Positions 23,013-36,889 of a stretch of DNA of 64,000 nt are shown in pieces; positions within the stretch are counted from its first letter, which is position 1; each line of letters starts with the position of its first letter. The notes below the pieces were generated by a model. The model searched no databases. It saw only the letters and a program-made list of their open reading frames with translations, and was not told where the DNA came from. This DNA is from Pardosa pseudoannulata. Its lineage: Eukaryota > Arthropoda > Arachnida > Araneae > Lycosidae. The DNA is taken from contig CM063501.1 of the NCBI GenBank assembly GCA_032207245.1, positions 82,711,168-82,775,167 of the forward strand, read 5' to 3'. The position numbers and the translations under genes were made by a program.

Positions 23013-23851
23013 AAAAGAAATTAGTTTTCTTTTCATCTGGTGTATATTTTCTACATTTAAAAAAATGTATTACTTTAAATTAGGAAAAAACTAAATACTT
23101 CTCTAAAATCTACTGTGATAGTTAAAAACTTGTATATATTTCATTGTAAAAGGAGGGAAAGTTAATAATTTTCATTCTTAAAGTTATTCCTTTATCATAA
23201 GGAAAATAATTTTATTATGCATTGAAAAGTATATTTAAATTACAATTAAAATTTTATAAGTTTGAAAATGTTCTATGTCTCCTTAAAATGATAACGCAAT
23301 GATTAAAGAATAATCTAATATTCATAACAATATCAAACAAGATTAATACAATTTAAATTAAAAAACAAATTTATAAATTGAATATGAAACATAAAATCAT
23401 TCATTTTAGTATTTTGAACAGTCCTCTGTGATGCTTTCATAACATAAACAGACAATCAGTGATAAAATAAATCGGATTAATTTCACTAATCAATTTCATA
23501 ATTAATTTCCATATTTACAGTTACTTATTTTATGCAGTCTGTCGCCAAGTAGTTCAAAGATAATAGCACTTTTCAGACTCCGTACTAATTATACGAACCA
23601 GTGCTCTGAATATAATATTTATATATTGAACATACAGGTAGAATCGCAAATACACATTCTGCAGTATTATGCATTATAGACTACTACATAGGAATTATCA
23701 GTAAGCCTATTGATGCTACATTTCCTTTCATTGTTGCATATTTAATGACCAGACATTAATACTGATAAAATAATTATTGTAATAAGAGTAAATAATTTTT
23801 TAGATTAAAAGAATTTATTAATTTTAAATATATTTTAATGATTTTCTAATT

Positions 23852-23854
<3 letters not shown>
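23009..23854. other. Unassigned AT-rich sequence
   Basis: No supported feature. Confidence 0.45.

Positions 23855-23933
<79 letters not shown>
23855..23933. repeat. (TA)n microsatellite
   Basis: Uninterrupted TA dinucleotide run of about 79 bp. Confidence 0.97.
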
Positions 23934-23935
<2 letters not shown>

Positions 23936-24329
23936 TGCTTGTACCATTTTGGAACAATAGTTAAATAATCGATTCTCTAATATTTATCCAAGTATTCTAT
24001 TTAAGTAAGATTTACTTTTAAATAAAATTTAGCAGAATGTATATAAGATGAGATAATTTGTACTGTACGTTAATGCACCATATATTATAAAAAAAACAAG
24101 TTTTTTATAATCATTGTATATCAGATTATGCAGATCTAGTTTATAAATAATATATCTGGGGAATATTAATGAATGTAAGCAGCTATTTTAATAGATTATA
24201 TTTTATAATTAATTCTGTCTTAAACTTTGCGAAACAAAAAGAGAAATTAGTATCATTAAAACATATCTTTAACTTGTACAAAATTTCTCTTACACTTCAT
24301 TAAGTTATAGAAATGTTAAACTATGTGTA

Positions 24330-26110
24330 TTGAAAAATGTTAAGTTTTAAGTGAATCCTCTATTCATCTATGTGTTAGTATTTTTTATTTAATAGATATG
24401 TGTTAATTTCTGAATCATTATATGAAGTAAATGGAAAGTTTTGTATTTAAGCTCAAGTGATCATAATTTAATGACCATAAATTTTTAAGATAAAATATTA
24501 AAGTTTTCATTTCAGATAACTTTATTTCTCAGATTAATTCTGTCTAATCATTTTAAAATATAAAACAGAATTTTCATCATTGAAACGATATCAATAATAC
24601 GTAATAAAGAAATTATATGAAGTAAAAAGGAATTATGTATCTAATTTCGGGAAATCATAATTTAATGAACATAACTTTTTATTATAAAAAAAGTTTTTGT
24701 TTAAGGTAATTTTTTATCAGATAGAAACAGTGAAATCATTTTCAAATTATAAGACAGATCTTACATTACTGAAAACATAGGAATAATATCTCATGTTAAT
24801 TATTGTGTTTAAGAGAAATTCTTTCTCAGATGACTTCTCTGTAATCATTTGAAACTATAATAGAGAACTCTCATCATTGAAAGTATTGCAATAACATGTA
24901 AAGTTAAGGATATCATTACAGGTAATTTTTTAGTCAGATAAGTACAGTCTAATCATTTTAAAGTATAAGACAAGCTTTTCATCATTGTAAAGACGGAAAT
25001 TAAAATAAATAATATAATTTCTCTCCAAAACATGTGTGTTCGTATTTTTTAATTTCGTAGATATGTATTACTTACTGAAACATTATACGAATAAATGGAA
25101 ATTTTTGTATTTAAGATCAGGAGATCATAATTTAAAGAACATAACTTATTTTCAAAAATATTAAGGATTTTTTGTTTATAATAACTTTTTTTCAGATAAA
25201 AACAATATAATCATTTTCAATTATAAGACAGATCTTACAATACTGAAAAATTAGGAATAATATCTTAAATTAATTATTGTGTTTAAGAGATATTCTTTCT
25301 CAGATACGTACTATGTAATCATTTTAAACTATAATAGAGTTCTCTTATCATTCAAAATATTGCAATAATTTGTAAAGTTAATGATATCATTAAGTGTAAT
25401 TTTTTATTCAGATGAGTACAGTCTAATCATTTTAAAGTATAAGACAAACTTTTCATCATTCTAAAGACGGAAATTATAATAAATAATAAAATTTTTCTCC
25501 CAAACTTATGTGTTCTTATTTTTTTAATTTCATAGATATATATTACTTACTGAAACATTATACGAATAAATGGAAATTTTTGTATTTAAGATCAGGGGAT
25601 CATAATATAAGGAACATAATTTATTTTCAAAAATATTAAGGTTTTATTGTTTTAAGATAACTTATTTTCAGATAAAAACAATATAATCATTTTCAATTAT
25701 AAGAAAGATCTTACATTACTGGACTGTACTTATCTGACTAAAAAAATTACCTTTAATGATATCATTAAAGGTAATTTTTTAGTCAGATAAGTACAGTCTA
25801 ATCATTTTAAAGTATAAGACAAACTTTTCATCATTGTAAAGACGGAAATTATAATAAAAAATAGAATTTCTCTCCTAAATTTGTGTCTTCGTATTTTTTA
25901 ATTTCGTAGATAAGTATTACTTACTGAAACATTATACGAATAAATGGAAATTTTTGTATTTAGGAAAAGGAGATCATAATTTAAAGAACTTATTTTCAAA
26001 AATATTATCGTTTTTTTTAAGATAACTTTTTTTTTCAGATAAAAACAATTGAAACATTTTCAATTATAAAACAGTTTTTACAATACTGAAAAATTAGGAA
26101 TAATATCCCA
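24330..26110. repeat. Nested tandem repeat: 472-bp unit built of ~109-bp sub-repeats
   Basis: Landmarks such as AAATGGAAATTTTTGTATTT (25,096; 25,568; about 25,943) and TCTAATCATTTTAAAGTATA (24,948; 25,420; 25,797) recur at 472 bp, then at about 376 bp in the last interval. Within a unit the block AATCATTT(T)nAA-TATAA recurs at 109-bp steps (24,732; 24,841; 24,950 and 25,206; 25,316; 25,425), followed by a 256-bp gap. Older, weaker units extend left to about 24,330. The short last interval is explained by the palindromic rearrangement at 25,722-25,798. Confidence 0.85.
25722..25798. repeat. 77-bp near-perfect palindrome
   Basis: The left arm begins GACTGTACTTATCTGACTAA, and the right arm is its complement ending AGATAAGTACAGTC. 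The centre is AATGATATCATT. The arms differ only by one A in a poly-A run. The right arm is the normal repeat-unit sequence. The left arm replaces roughly 100 bp that the other units have at this place. Confidence 0.95.
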
Positions 26111-26390
26111 CGTTAATATTTTAATATCATAAATCTGTCTATATTTCTTCAATGTCTTAATTCATCTTTTATAAATTAAATAGTTTATTTTAGTTATTAC
26201 ATGAATATTTTTATTTAATACTAGATGTATATAAATGAATGTCCATACATGTTTATGTATGATTTTTTTAGAGGGGGAACAAGTCATAATATTTCTCTTC
26301 ATATTTCCGTCCAATCGTATTTATATATCCTAACACTGTTTAAAATATATGCAATATTATTTAGTAAATTTAAGATATGAAATTTATATT

Positions 26391-29300
26391 GTTGAGGATA
26401 TGTTTAGCATAAAAATTCATGGTAAAAATCAATGATTATTTAGTAAGGAATGAAAGTATTTACGGAAACATTTTCTCGTATCCTTAACCCTCTATGCGGT
26501 TCGCACGTACAATTTCGCCAAACCGATCTACGAAGAGCTTGTCACGTACAATTTCAACCTCCAAAAACGCTTCGAAATTGAATGTAGTGTGCATTTCTGA
26601 TAGTAGTTTCCCACATGGAGTTTTGCGAAGGAGGGTCAGGTTGATTGTTTAGGAACACCACCCCTCTTTGACTAACATATATTGAGGATACAGCTCTACC
26701 CTGATGCACAAAGACGCTGATAGCTTTTCATGGCTTGGTAAATCTCTATTTCGAAGTATTTCGTGTGCGGTAACAGATGTATCTCTAATTGCACTACTGA
26801 AATATCTTGCATGAATTTCGTAAAAAATATTAACAAGTCTCTCAAAGAATATTTCTATTTGTACTTTTAGAATACATTATTTCTTATGGGAGGATATCCG
26901 AGACTTGACGAGCTTTATATGTATTAAAAATTTAAATCTATAATATCTATCTATATATCTATTTATAACCGGAAGTAAAGGAACAATAACGAGGATGGGT
27001 TTCCGGTATTCCATTCTAGTCGACTAAGAATCATAAAACGCTTTGGCCGCTGACACAGTAAACCTTTAGCGTATTTTTGGAGACTTTTTTTTTTCCTTGA
27101 TGTGTTCCACTCGGAGGGATAAATTTCTTGAAATTTTAATTTTTTTAATTCTTAAAATTATCTTTTTAAAGAATAATTTACAAATTAAATTAATTTAGAA
27201 TTAATATATTTAAAGGAATAAAAATATATAGAGAGATATTTCAAAGATTCCTCGAGCCAATTCTTAAATATAATTATTGAAAAGATAAATGATTATAATA
27301 AAATAAAACGCAATGCACAAAAGTGAATATCTAATGAATATTTAATGAATATATTTACAGTTATTTTTTGTTTAAAATATAGAATATAGTTAAATGGTTG
27401 ATAAATTTAGAGATAATTTTTAATGCTTCCTCATAACAACGCAATGAAATCATTTTTATTTTTCATAAATAAATAAAATCATTGGAAACAATTAAATATC
27501 TTTAAAAATGTGTTGAGGATACGTTTAGCATAAAAATTCATGGTAAAAATCAATGATTATTTTAGTAAGGTATAAAAACATTTATGGAAAATTTTTTATA
27601 TTTTCCTTAAATTCCTTGCATTTTTAATTTTTTTAATTTTTAGAATTATCTTTATAAAGAATACTTTACAAATTAAATTAATTTAGAATTAATATATTTG
27701 AATGGATGAAAATATGTAGAGATATATTTGAAAGATTACTCAGGACAATTCTTAAATATAATTATTGAAAAGATAAATGATTATATTAAATTAAAACGCA
27801 TTGCACACAAATGAATATCTAATGAATATTTAATGAACATATTTACAGTTAATTTTTGTTTAAAATATAGAATAAATATCATTAAATGTTTGATAAATTT
27901 AGAGATATTTAATGCTTCCTCATAACAACGCAATGCAATCATTTTTATTTTTCATAAGTAAATAAAATCATTGGAAAGCAGTTAAATATCTTGAAAAATG
28001 TGTTGAGGATACGTTTAGCGTAAAAATACATGGTAAAAATCGATGATTATTTTAGTAAGGTGTAAAAAAATGTACGGAAAGATTTTATATTGTCCTTAAA
28101 TTCCTTGCGTTTTTAATTTTTTTAATTCAGAGAATTATCTTTTTAAAGAATAATTTACAAATTAAATTAATTTAGAATTATTATATTTGAATGGATAAAA
28201 ATATGTAGAGAAATATTGGAAAGATTACATGAGACAATTCTTAAATATTATTATTGAAAAGATAAATGATTATATTAAAAAAAAACGCATTGCACACAAA
28301 TGAATATCTAATGAATATTTAATGAATATATATACAGTTAATTTTTATTTAAAATATAGTATAAATATCACTAAATGGTTGATAAATTTAGAGATATTTT
28401 TATTGCTTCCTCATAACAGCGAATTGTAATCATTTTTATTTTTCATAAATAAATAAAATCATTGGAAAACATTTAAATATCTTGCAAAATGTGTTGAGGA
28501 TACGTTTAGCATAAATATTCATGGTAAAATCTATGATTATTTGAGTAAGGAATGAAAACATTTAAGGAAAGTTTTTCTCGTGTCCTTAAATTTCTTGTAA
28601 TTTTAATTTTTTTAACTCTTAAAATTATCTTATTAAAGAATACTTTACAAATTAAATTAATTTAGAATTATTTTATTTGAATGGATAAAAATATGTAGAG
28701 AGATATTTGAAAGATTCCTCGAGCCAATTCTTAAATATTATTATTGAAATGATAAATGATTATATTAAAAAAAAAACGCTTTGCACAAAAATGAATATCA
28801 CATGAATATTTAATGAATATATTTACTGTTATTTTTTGTTTAAATTATAGAACAGATATCATTAAATGTTCGTTAAATTTAGAGATATTATTTAATGCTT
28901 CCTCATATCAACGGTATGTAATCATTTTTATTTTTCATAAAAAAATATAATCATTGGTAAGCAATTAAATATCTTAAAAAATGTGTTGAGGATATGTTTA
29001 GCATAAAAATTCATGGTAAAAATCAATGATTATTTTAGTAAGGAATGAAAGTATTTACGGAAAGATTTTCTCGTATCCTTAAATTTCTTGAAATTTTAAT
29101 GTTTTTAATTCTTAAAATTATCTTTTTGAAGAATAATTTACAAATTAAATTAATTTAGAATCAATATATTTAAAAGAATAAAAATATATAGAGAGAGATT
29201 TGAAAGATTCCTCGAGCCAATTCTTAAATATAATTATTGAAAAGATAAATGATTATAATAAAATAAAACGCAATGCACAAAAGTGAATATCTAATGAATA

Positions 29301-32300
29301 TTTAATGAATATATTTACAGTTATATTTTGTTTAAAATATAGAATATATTTAAATGGTTGATAAATTTAGAGATAATTTTTAATGCTTCCTCATAACAAC
29401 GCAATGAAATCATTTTTATTTTTCATAAATAAATAAAATCATTGGAAACAATTAAATATCTTTAAAAATGTGTTGAGGATACGTTTAGCATAAAAATTCA
29501 TGGTAAAAATCAATGATTATTTTAGTAAGGTATAAAAACATTTATGGAAAATTTTTTATATTTTCCTTAAATTCCTTGCATTTTTAATTTTTTTAATTTT
29601 TAGAATTATCTTTATAAAGAATACTTTACAAATTAAATTAATTTAGAATTAATATATTTGAATGGATAAAAATATGTAGAGATATATTTGAAAGATTACT
29701 CAGGACAATTCTTAAATATAATTATTGAAAAGATAAATGATTATATTAAATTAAAACGCATTGCACACAAATGAATATCTAATGAATATTTAATGAACAT
29801 ATTTACAGTTAATTTTTGTTTAAAATATAGAATAAATATCATTAAATGTTTGATAAATTTAGAGATATTTAATGCTTCCTCATAACAACGCAATGAAATC
29901 ATTTTTATTTTTCATAAATAAATAAAATCATTGGAAAGCAGTTAAATATCTTGAAAAATGTACTGAGGATACGTTTAGCGTAAAAATTCATGGTAAAAAT
30001 CGATGAATATTTTAGTAAGGTATAAAAAAATGTACGGATAGATTTTATATTGTCCTTAAATTCCTTGCGTTATTAATTTTTTTAATTCATAGAATTATCT
30101 TTTTAAAGAATAATTTACAAATTAAATTAATTTAGAATTAATATATTTGAATGGATAAAAATATGTAGAGAAATATTGGAAAGATTACATGAGACAATTC
30201 TTAAATATTATTATTGAAAAGATAAATGATTATATTAAAAAAAAAAACGCATTGCACACAAATGAATATCTAATGAATATTTAATGAATATATATACAGT
30301 TAAATTTTGTTTAAAATATAGAATAAATATCATAAAATGGTTGATAAATTTAGAGATATTTTTAATGCTTCCTAATAACAGCGAATTGTAATCATTTTTA
30401 TTTTTCATAAATAAATAAAATCATTGGAAAACATTTAAATATATTGAAAAATGTGTTGTGGATACGCGTAGCATAAAACTTCATGGTAAAAATCAATGAT
30501 TATTTTAGTAAGGAATGAAAACATTTACGTAAAGTTTTTCTCGTGTCCTTAAATTTCTTGTAATTTTAATTTTTTTAATTCTTAAAATTATCTTATTAAA
30601 GAATGCTTTACAAATTAAATTAATTTAGAATTAATATATTTGAATGGATAAAAATATGTAGAGAGATATTTGAAAGATTCCTCGAGCCAATTCTTAAATA
30701 TTATTATTGAAATGATAAATGATTATATTAAAAAAAAACGCATTGCACAAAAATGAATATCACATGAATATTTAATGAATATATTTACTGTTATTTTTTG
30801 TTTAAATTATAGAATAGATATCATTAAATGTTCGTTAAATTTATAGATATTATTTAATGCTTCCTCATATCAACGGTATGTAATCATTTTTATTTTTCAT
30901 AAAAAAATATAATCATTGGTAAGCAATTAAATATGTTAAAAAATGTGTTGAGTATATGTTTAGCATAAAAATTCATGGTAAAAATCAATGATTATTTTAG
31001 TAAGGAATGAAAGTATTTACGGAAAGATTTTCTCGTATCCTTAAATTTCTTGAAATTTTAATTTTTTTTATTCTTAAAATTATGTTTCTAATGAATAATT
31101 TACAAATTAAATTAATTTAGAATTAATATATTTGAAAGAATAAAAATATATAGAGAGATATTTGAAAGATTCCTCGAGCCAATTCTTAAATATAATTATT
31201 GAAAAGATAAATGATTATAATAAAATAAAACGCAATGCACAAAAGTGAATATCTAATGAATATTTAATGAATATATTTACAGTTATTTTTTGTTTAAAAT
31301 ATAGAATATAGTTAAATGGTTGATAAATTTAGAGATATTTTTTAATGCTTCCTCATAACAACGCAATGAAATCATTTTTATTTTTCATAAATAAATAAAA
31401 TCATTGGAAACAATTAAATATCTTTAAAAATGTGTTGAGGATACGTTTAGCATAAAAATTCATGGTAAAAATCAATGATTATTTTAGTAAGGTATAAAAA
31501 CATTTATGGAAAATTTTTTATATTTTCCTTAAATTCCTTGCATTTTTACTTTTTTTTATTCTTAGAATTATCTTTTTAAAGAATACTTTACAAATTAAAT
31601 TCATTTAGAATTAATATATTTGAATGGATAAAAATATGTAGAGATATATTTGAAAGATTACTCAGGACAATTCTTAAATATAATTATTGAAAAGATAAAT
31701 GATTATATTAAATTAAAACGCATTGCACACAAATGAATAGCTAATGAATATTTAATGAACATATTTACAGTTAAATTTTGTTTAAAATATAGAATAAATA
31801 TCATAAAATGGTTGATAAATTTAGAGATATTTTTAATGCTTCCTAATAACAACGCAATGCAATCATTTTTATTTTTCATAAATAAATAAAATCATTGGAA
31901 AGCAGTTAAATATCTTGAAAAATGTGTTGAGGATACGTTTAGCATAAAACTTCATGTAAAAATCGATGATTATTTTAGTAAGGTATAAAAAAATGTACGG
32001 AAAGATATTATATTGTCCTTAAATTCCTTGCGTTTTTAATTTTTTTAATTCATAGAATTATCTTTTTAAAGAATAATTTACAAATTAAATTAATTTAGAA
32101 TTATTATATTTGAATGGATAAAAATATGTAGAGAGATATTTGAAAGATTACATGAGACAATTCTTAAATATTATTATTGAAAAGATAAATGATTATATTA
32201 AAAAAAAAACGCATTGCACACAAATGAATATCTAATGAATATTTAATGAATATATATACAGTTAATTTTTATTTAAAATATAGTATAAATATCACTAAAT

Positions 32301-33395
32301 GGTTGATAAATTTAGAGATATTTTTATTGCTTCCTCATAACAGCGAATTGTAATCATTTTTATTTTTCATAAATAAATAAAATCATTGGAAAACATTTAA
32401 ATATCTTGCAAAATGTGTTGAGGATACGTTTAGCATAAATATTCATGGTAAAATCTATGATTATTTGAGTAAGGAATGAAAACATTTAAGGAAAGTTTTT
32501 CTCGTGTCCTTAAATTTCTTGTAATTTTAATTTTTTTAACTCTTAAAATTATCTTATTAAAGAATACTTTACAAATTAAATTAATTTAGAATTATTATAT
32601 TTGAATGGATAAAAATATGTAGAGAGATATTTGAAAGATTACTCGAGAGAATCCTTAAATATTATTATTGAAAAGATAAATGATTATATTAAAAAAAAAC
32701 GCATTGCACAAAAATGAATATCACATGAATATTTAATGAATATATTTACTGTTATTTTTTGTTTAAATTATAGAACAGATATCATTAAATGTTCGTTAAA
32801 TTTAGAGATATTATTTAATGCTTCCTCATATCAACGGAATGTAATCATTTTTATTTTTCATAAATAAATAAAATCATTGGTAAGCAATTAAATATCTTGA
32901 AAAATGTGTTGAGGATATGTTTAGCATAAAAATTCATGGTAAAAATCAATGATTATTTTAGTAAGGAATGAAAGTATTTACGGAAAGATTTTCTCGTATC
33001 CTTAAATTTCTTGAAATTTTAATTTTTTTAATTCTTAAAATTATCTTTTTGAAGAATAATTTACAAATTAAATTAATTTAGAATCAATATATTTAAAAGA
33101 ATAAAAATATATAGAGAGAGATTTGAAAGATTCCTCGAGCCAATTCTTAAATATAATTATTGAAAAGATAAATGATTATAATAAAATAAAACGCAATGCA
33201 CAAAAGTGAATATCTAATAAATATTTAATGAATATATTTACAGTTATATTTTGTTTAAAATATAGAATATATTTAAATGGTTGATAAATTTAGAGATATT
33301 TTTTAATGCTTCCTCATAACAACGCAATGAAATCATTTTTATTTTTCATAAATAAATAAAATCATTGGAAAACAATTAAATATCTTTAAAAATGT
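26391..33395. repeat. Four-monomer higher-order repeat, ~1,961 bp, about 3.5 copies
   Basis: Monomers 1, 5, 9 and 13 share GAATGAAAGTATTTACGG and TCTCGTATCC. Monomers 2, 6, 10 and 14 share ACATTTATGGAAAATTTTT and a shortened CAATTAAATATCTTTAAAAA. Monomers 3, 7 and 11 share AAAAAATGTACGGA. Monomers 4, 8 and 12 share GAATGAAAACATTTA with TTTCTCGTGTCC. Corresponding landmarks lie 1,961-1,963 bp apart after subtracting the 631-bp insertion in monomer 1. Same-position monomers look far more alike than neighbours. The order breaks down after about 33.4 kb. Confidence 0.88.
26488..27118. mobile_element. TTAA-flanked MITE (family P1) in a satellite monomer, copy A
   Basis: A 631-bp element starting CCCTCTATGCGGTTCGCACG and ending TTCCACTCGGAGGG. 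TTAA lies at 26,484-26,487, and a mutated ATAA at 27,119-27,122 takes the place of the second TTAA. Short inverted ends (CCCTC/GAGGG) and two direct copies of CACGTACAATTTC near the left end are piggyBac-MITE features. It splits a satellite monomer between TATCC and AAATTTCTTG. No coding capacity. Confidence 0.88.
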
Positions 33396-36300
33396 GTTGA
33401 GGATACGTTTAGCATAAAAATTCATGGTAAAAATCAATGATTATTTTAGTAAGGCATAAAAACATTTATGGAAAATTTTTATATTTTCCTTAAATTCCTT
33501 GCATTTTTAATTTTTTAATTCTTAGAATTATCTTTATAAAGAATACTTTACAAATTAAATTAATTTAGAATTAATATATTTGAATGGATAAAAATATGTA
33601 GAGTGATATCTGAAAGATTACTCAAGACAATTCTTTTATATAATTATTGAAAAGATAAATGATTATATTAAATTAAAACGCATTGCACACAAATGAATAT
33701 CTAATGAATATTTAATGAATAATTACAGTTAATTTTTGTTTAAAATATAGAATAAATATCATTAAATGTTTGATAAATATAAAGATATTTAATGCTTCCT
33801 CATATAAACGCAATGAAATCATTTTTATTTTTCATATATAAATAAAATCATTGGTAAGCAATTTAATATCTTGAAAAATGTGTTGAGGATACGTTTAGCA
33901 TAAAATTTCATGGTAAAAATCAATGATTATATTAGTAAGTTATAAAAACATTTACGAAAATTTTTTTATATTTTCCTTAAATTAATTGCGTTTTTAACTT
34001 TTTTAATTCATAGAATTATCTTTTTAAATAATACTTTACAAATTAAATTAATTTAGAATTAATATATTTGAATGGATAAAAATATGTAGAGTGATATCTG
34101 AAAGATTAGTCGAGACAATTCTTTTATATAATTATTGAAAAGATAAATGATTATATTAAAATAAATCGCATTGCACACAAATGAATATCTAATGAATATT
34201 TAATGAACATATTTACAGTTAATTTTTGTTTAAAATATAGAATAAATATCTTTAAATGGTTGATAAATATAAAGATATTTAATGCTTCCTCATATAAACG
34301 CAATGAAATCATTTTTATTTTTCATATATAAATAAAATCATTGGTAAGCAATTAAATATCTTGAAAAATGTGTTGAGGATACGTTTAGCATAAAATTTCA
34401 TGGTAAAAATCAATGATTATTTTAGTAAGGAATGAAAGCATTTACGGAAAGTTTTTCTCGTGTCCTTAAATTTCTTGAAATTTTAATTTTTTTAATTCTT
34501 AAAATTATCTTTTTAAAGAATAATTTACAAATTAAATTAATTTAGAATTAATATATTTGAAGGAATAAAATATATAGAGAGTTATCTGAAAGATTCCTCG
34601 AGCCAATTCTTAAATATAATTATGAAAAGATAAATGATTATAATAAAATAAAACGCAATGCACAAAATTGAATATGTAATGAATATTTAATGAATATATT
34701 TACAGTTATTTTTTGTTTAAAATATAGAATATAGTTAAATGGTTGATAAATTTAGAGATATTTTTTAATGCTTCCTCATATAAACGCAATGAAATCATTT
34801 TTATTTTTCATATATAAATAAAATCATTGGTAAGCAATTTAATATCTTGAAAAATGTGTTGGGGATACGTTTAGCATAAAATTTCATGGTAAAAATCAAT
34901 GATTATTTTAGTAAGGAATGAAAGCATTTACGGAAAGATTTTCTCGTGTCCTTAAATTTCTTGAAATTTTAATTTTTTTAATTCTTAAAATTATCTTTTT
35001 AAAGAATAATTTACAAATTAAATTAATTTAGAATTAATATATTTGAAGGAATGAAAATATATAGAGAGATATCTGAAAGATTCCGCGAACAAATTCTTAA
35101 ATATAATTATAGAAAAGATAAATGATTATATTAAAATAAAACGCATTACACAAAAATGAATTTTTAATGAATATTTAATGAATATATTTACAGTTATTTT
35201 TTCTTTAAAATATAGAATAAATATCATTAAATTGTTAATAATTTTAGAGATATTTTTTAAGGCTTCCTCATAAAAGCGCAATGTAATCATTTTTATTTTT
35301 CATAAATAAATAAAATCATTGGAAAGCATTTAAATATCTTGAAAAATGTGTTGAGGATACGTTTAGTATAAAAATTCATGGTAAAAACCAATGATTATTT
35401 TAGTAAGGAATGAAAAAATTTACGGAAAATTTTTTATATTTTCCTTAAATTAATTGCGATTTTAATTTTTTTAATTCAAGAATTATCAAAGAATATTATT
35501 AAATTTAAAATTAATATATTTGAATGGATAAAAATATATATAGATATATCTGAAATATTCCTCAAGACAATTCTTATATATAATTAATGAAAAGATAAAT
35601 GATTATATTAAAATAATTCGCATTGCCCAAAAATGAATATCTAATTAATATTTAATGAATATATTAACAGTTATTTTTTGTTTAAAATATAGATTAAATA
35701 TAATTAAATGATTGATAAATTTAGAGATATTTTTAATGCTTCCTCATAAGAGCGAAATGTAATCATTTTTATTTTTCATAAGTAAATAAAATCATTGGAA
35801 AGCATTTAAATATCTTTAAAAATGTGTTGAGGATACGTTTAGCATAAAACTTCATGGTAATAATCAATTATTATTTTAGTAAGGAATAAAATCATTTAAG
35901 GAAAATTTTTATATTGTGATTAAATTCCTTGCATTTTTAATTTTTTTAATTCTTAGAATTATCTTTTTAAAGAATACTTTACAAATTAAATTAATTTAGA
36001 AATAATATATTTGAATGGATAAAAATATGTAGAGAGATATCTGAAAGATTACTCAGGACAATTCTTAAATATAATTATTGAAAAGATTATATTAAATTAA
36101 AACGCATTGCACACAAATGAATATCTAATGAATATTTAATGAATATATATACAGTTAATTTTTATTTAAAATATAGTATAAATATCATTAAATGGTTGAT
36201 AAATTTAGAGATATTTTTAATGCTTCCTCATAACAGCGAATTGTAATCATTTTTATTTTTCATAAATAAATAAAATCATTGGAAAACATTTAAATATCTT

Positions 36301-36889
36301 GCAAAATGTGTTGAGGATACGTTTAGCATAAATATTCATGGTAAAATCTATGATTATTTGAGTAAGGAATGAAAACATTTACGTAAAGTTTTTCTCGTGT
36401 CCTTAAATTTCTTGTAATTTTAATTTTTTTAATTCTTAAAATTATCTTATTAAAGAATGCTTTACAAATTAAATTAATTTAGAATTAATATATTTGAATT
36501 AATAAAAATATATAGAGATATATCTGAGAGATTACTCAAGGTAATTATTAAATACAGTTATTGAAAAATAAATGATTATATTAAAATAAAACGCATTGCC
36601 CAAATTAATATCTGATGAATATTTAATGAATATATTAACAGTTATTTTTGGTTTAAAATATAGATAAAATATAGTTAAATGGTTGATAAATTTAGAGTTA
36701 TTTTTAATGCTTCCTCATATCAACGAAATGTAATCATTTTTATTTTTTATAAATAAATAAAATCATTTTAAAGCAATTAAATATCTGGAAAAATGTGTTG
36801 AGGATACGTTTAGAATAAAAATTCATGGTAAAAATCAATGATTATTTTAGTAAGGAATGAAAAAATTTACGGAAAGTTATTATATTGTC

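Noticed and set aside
22963..23933. Long AT dinucleotide runs as possible replication or regulatory elements
   Set aside because: They are plain microsatellites in AT-rich DNA. No flanking structure supports a function.
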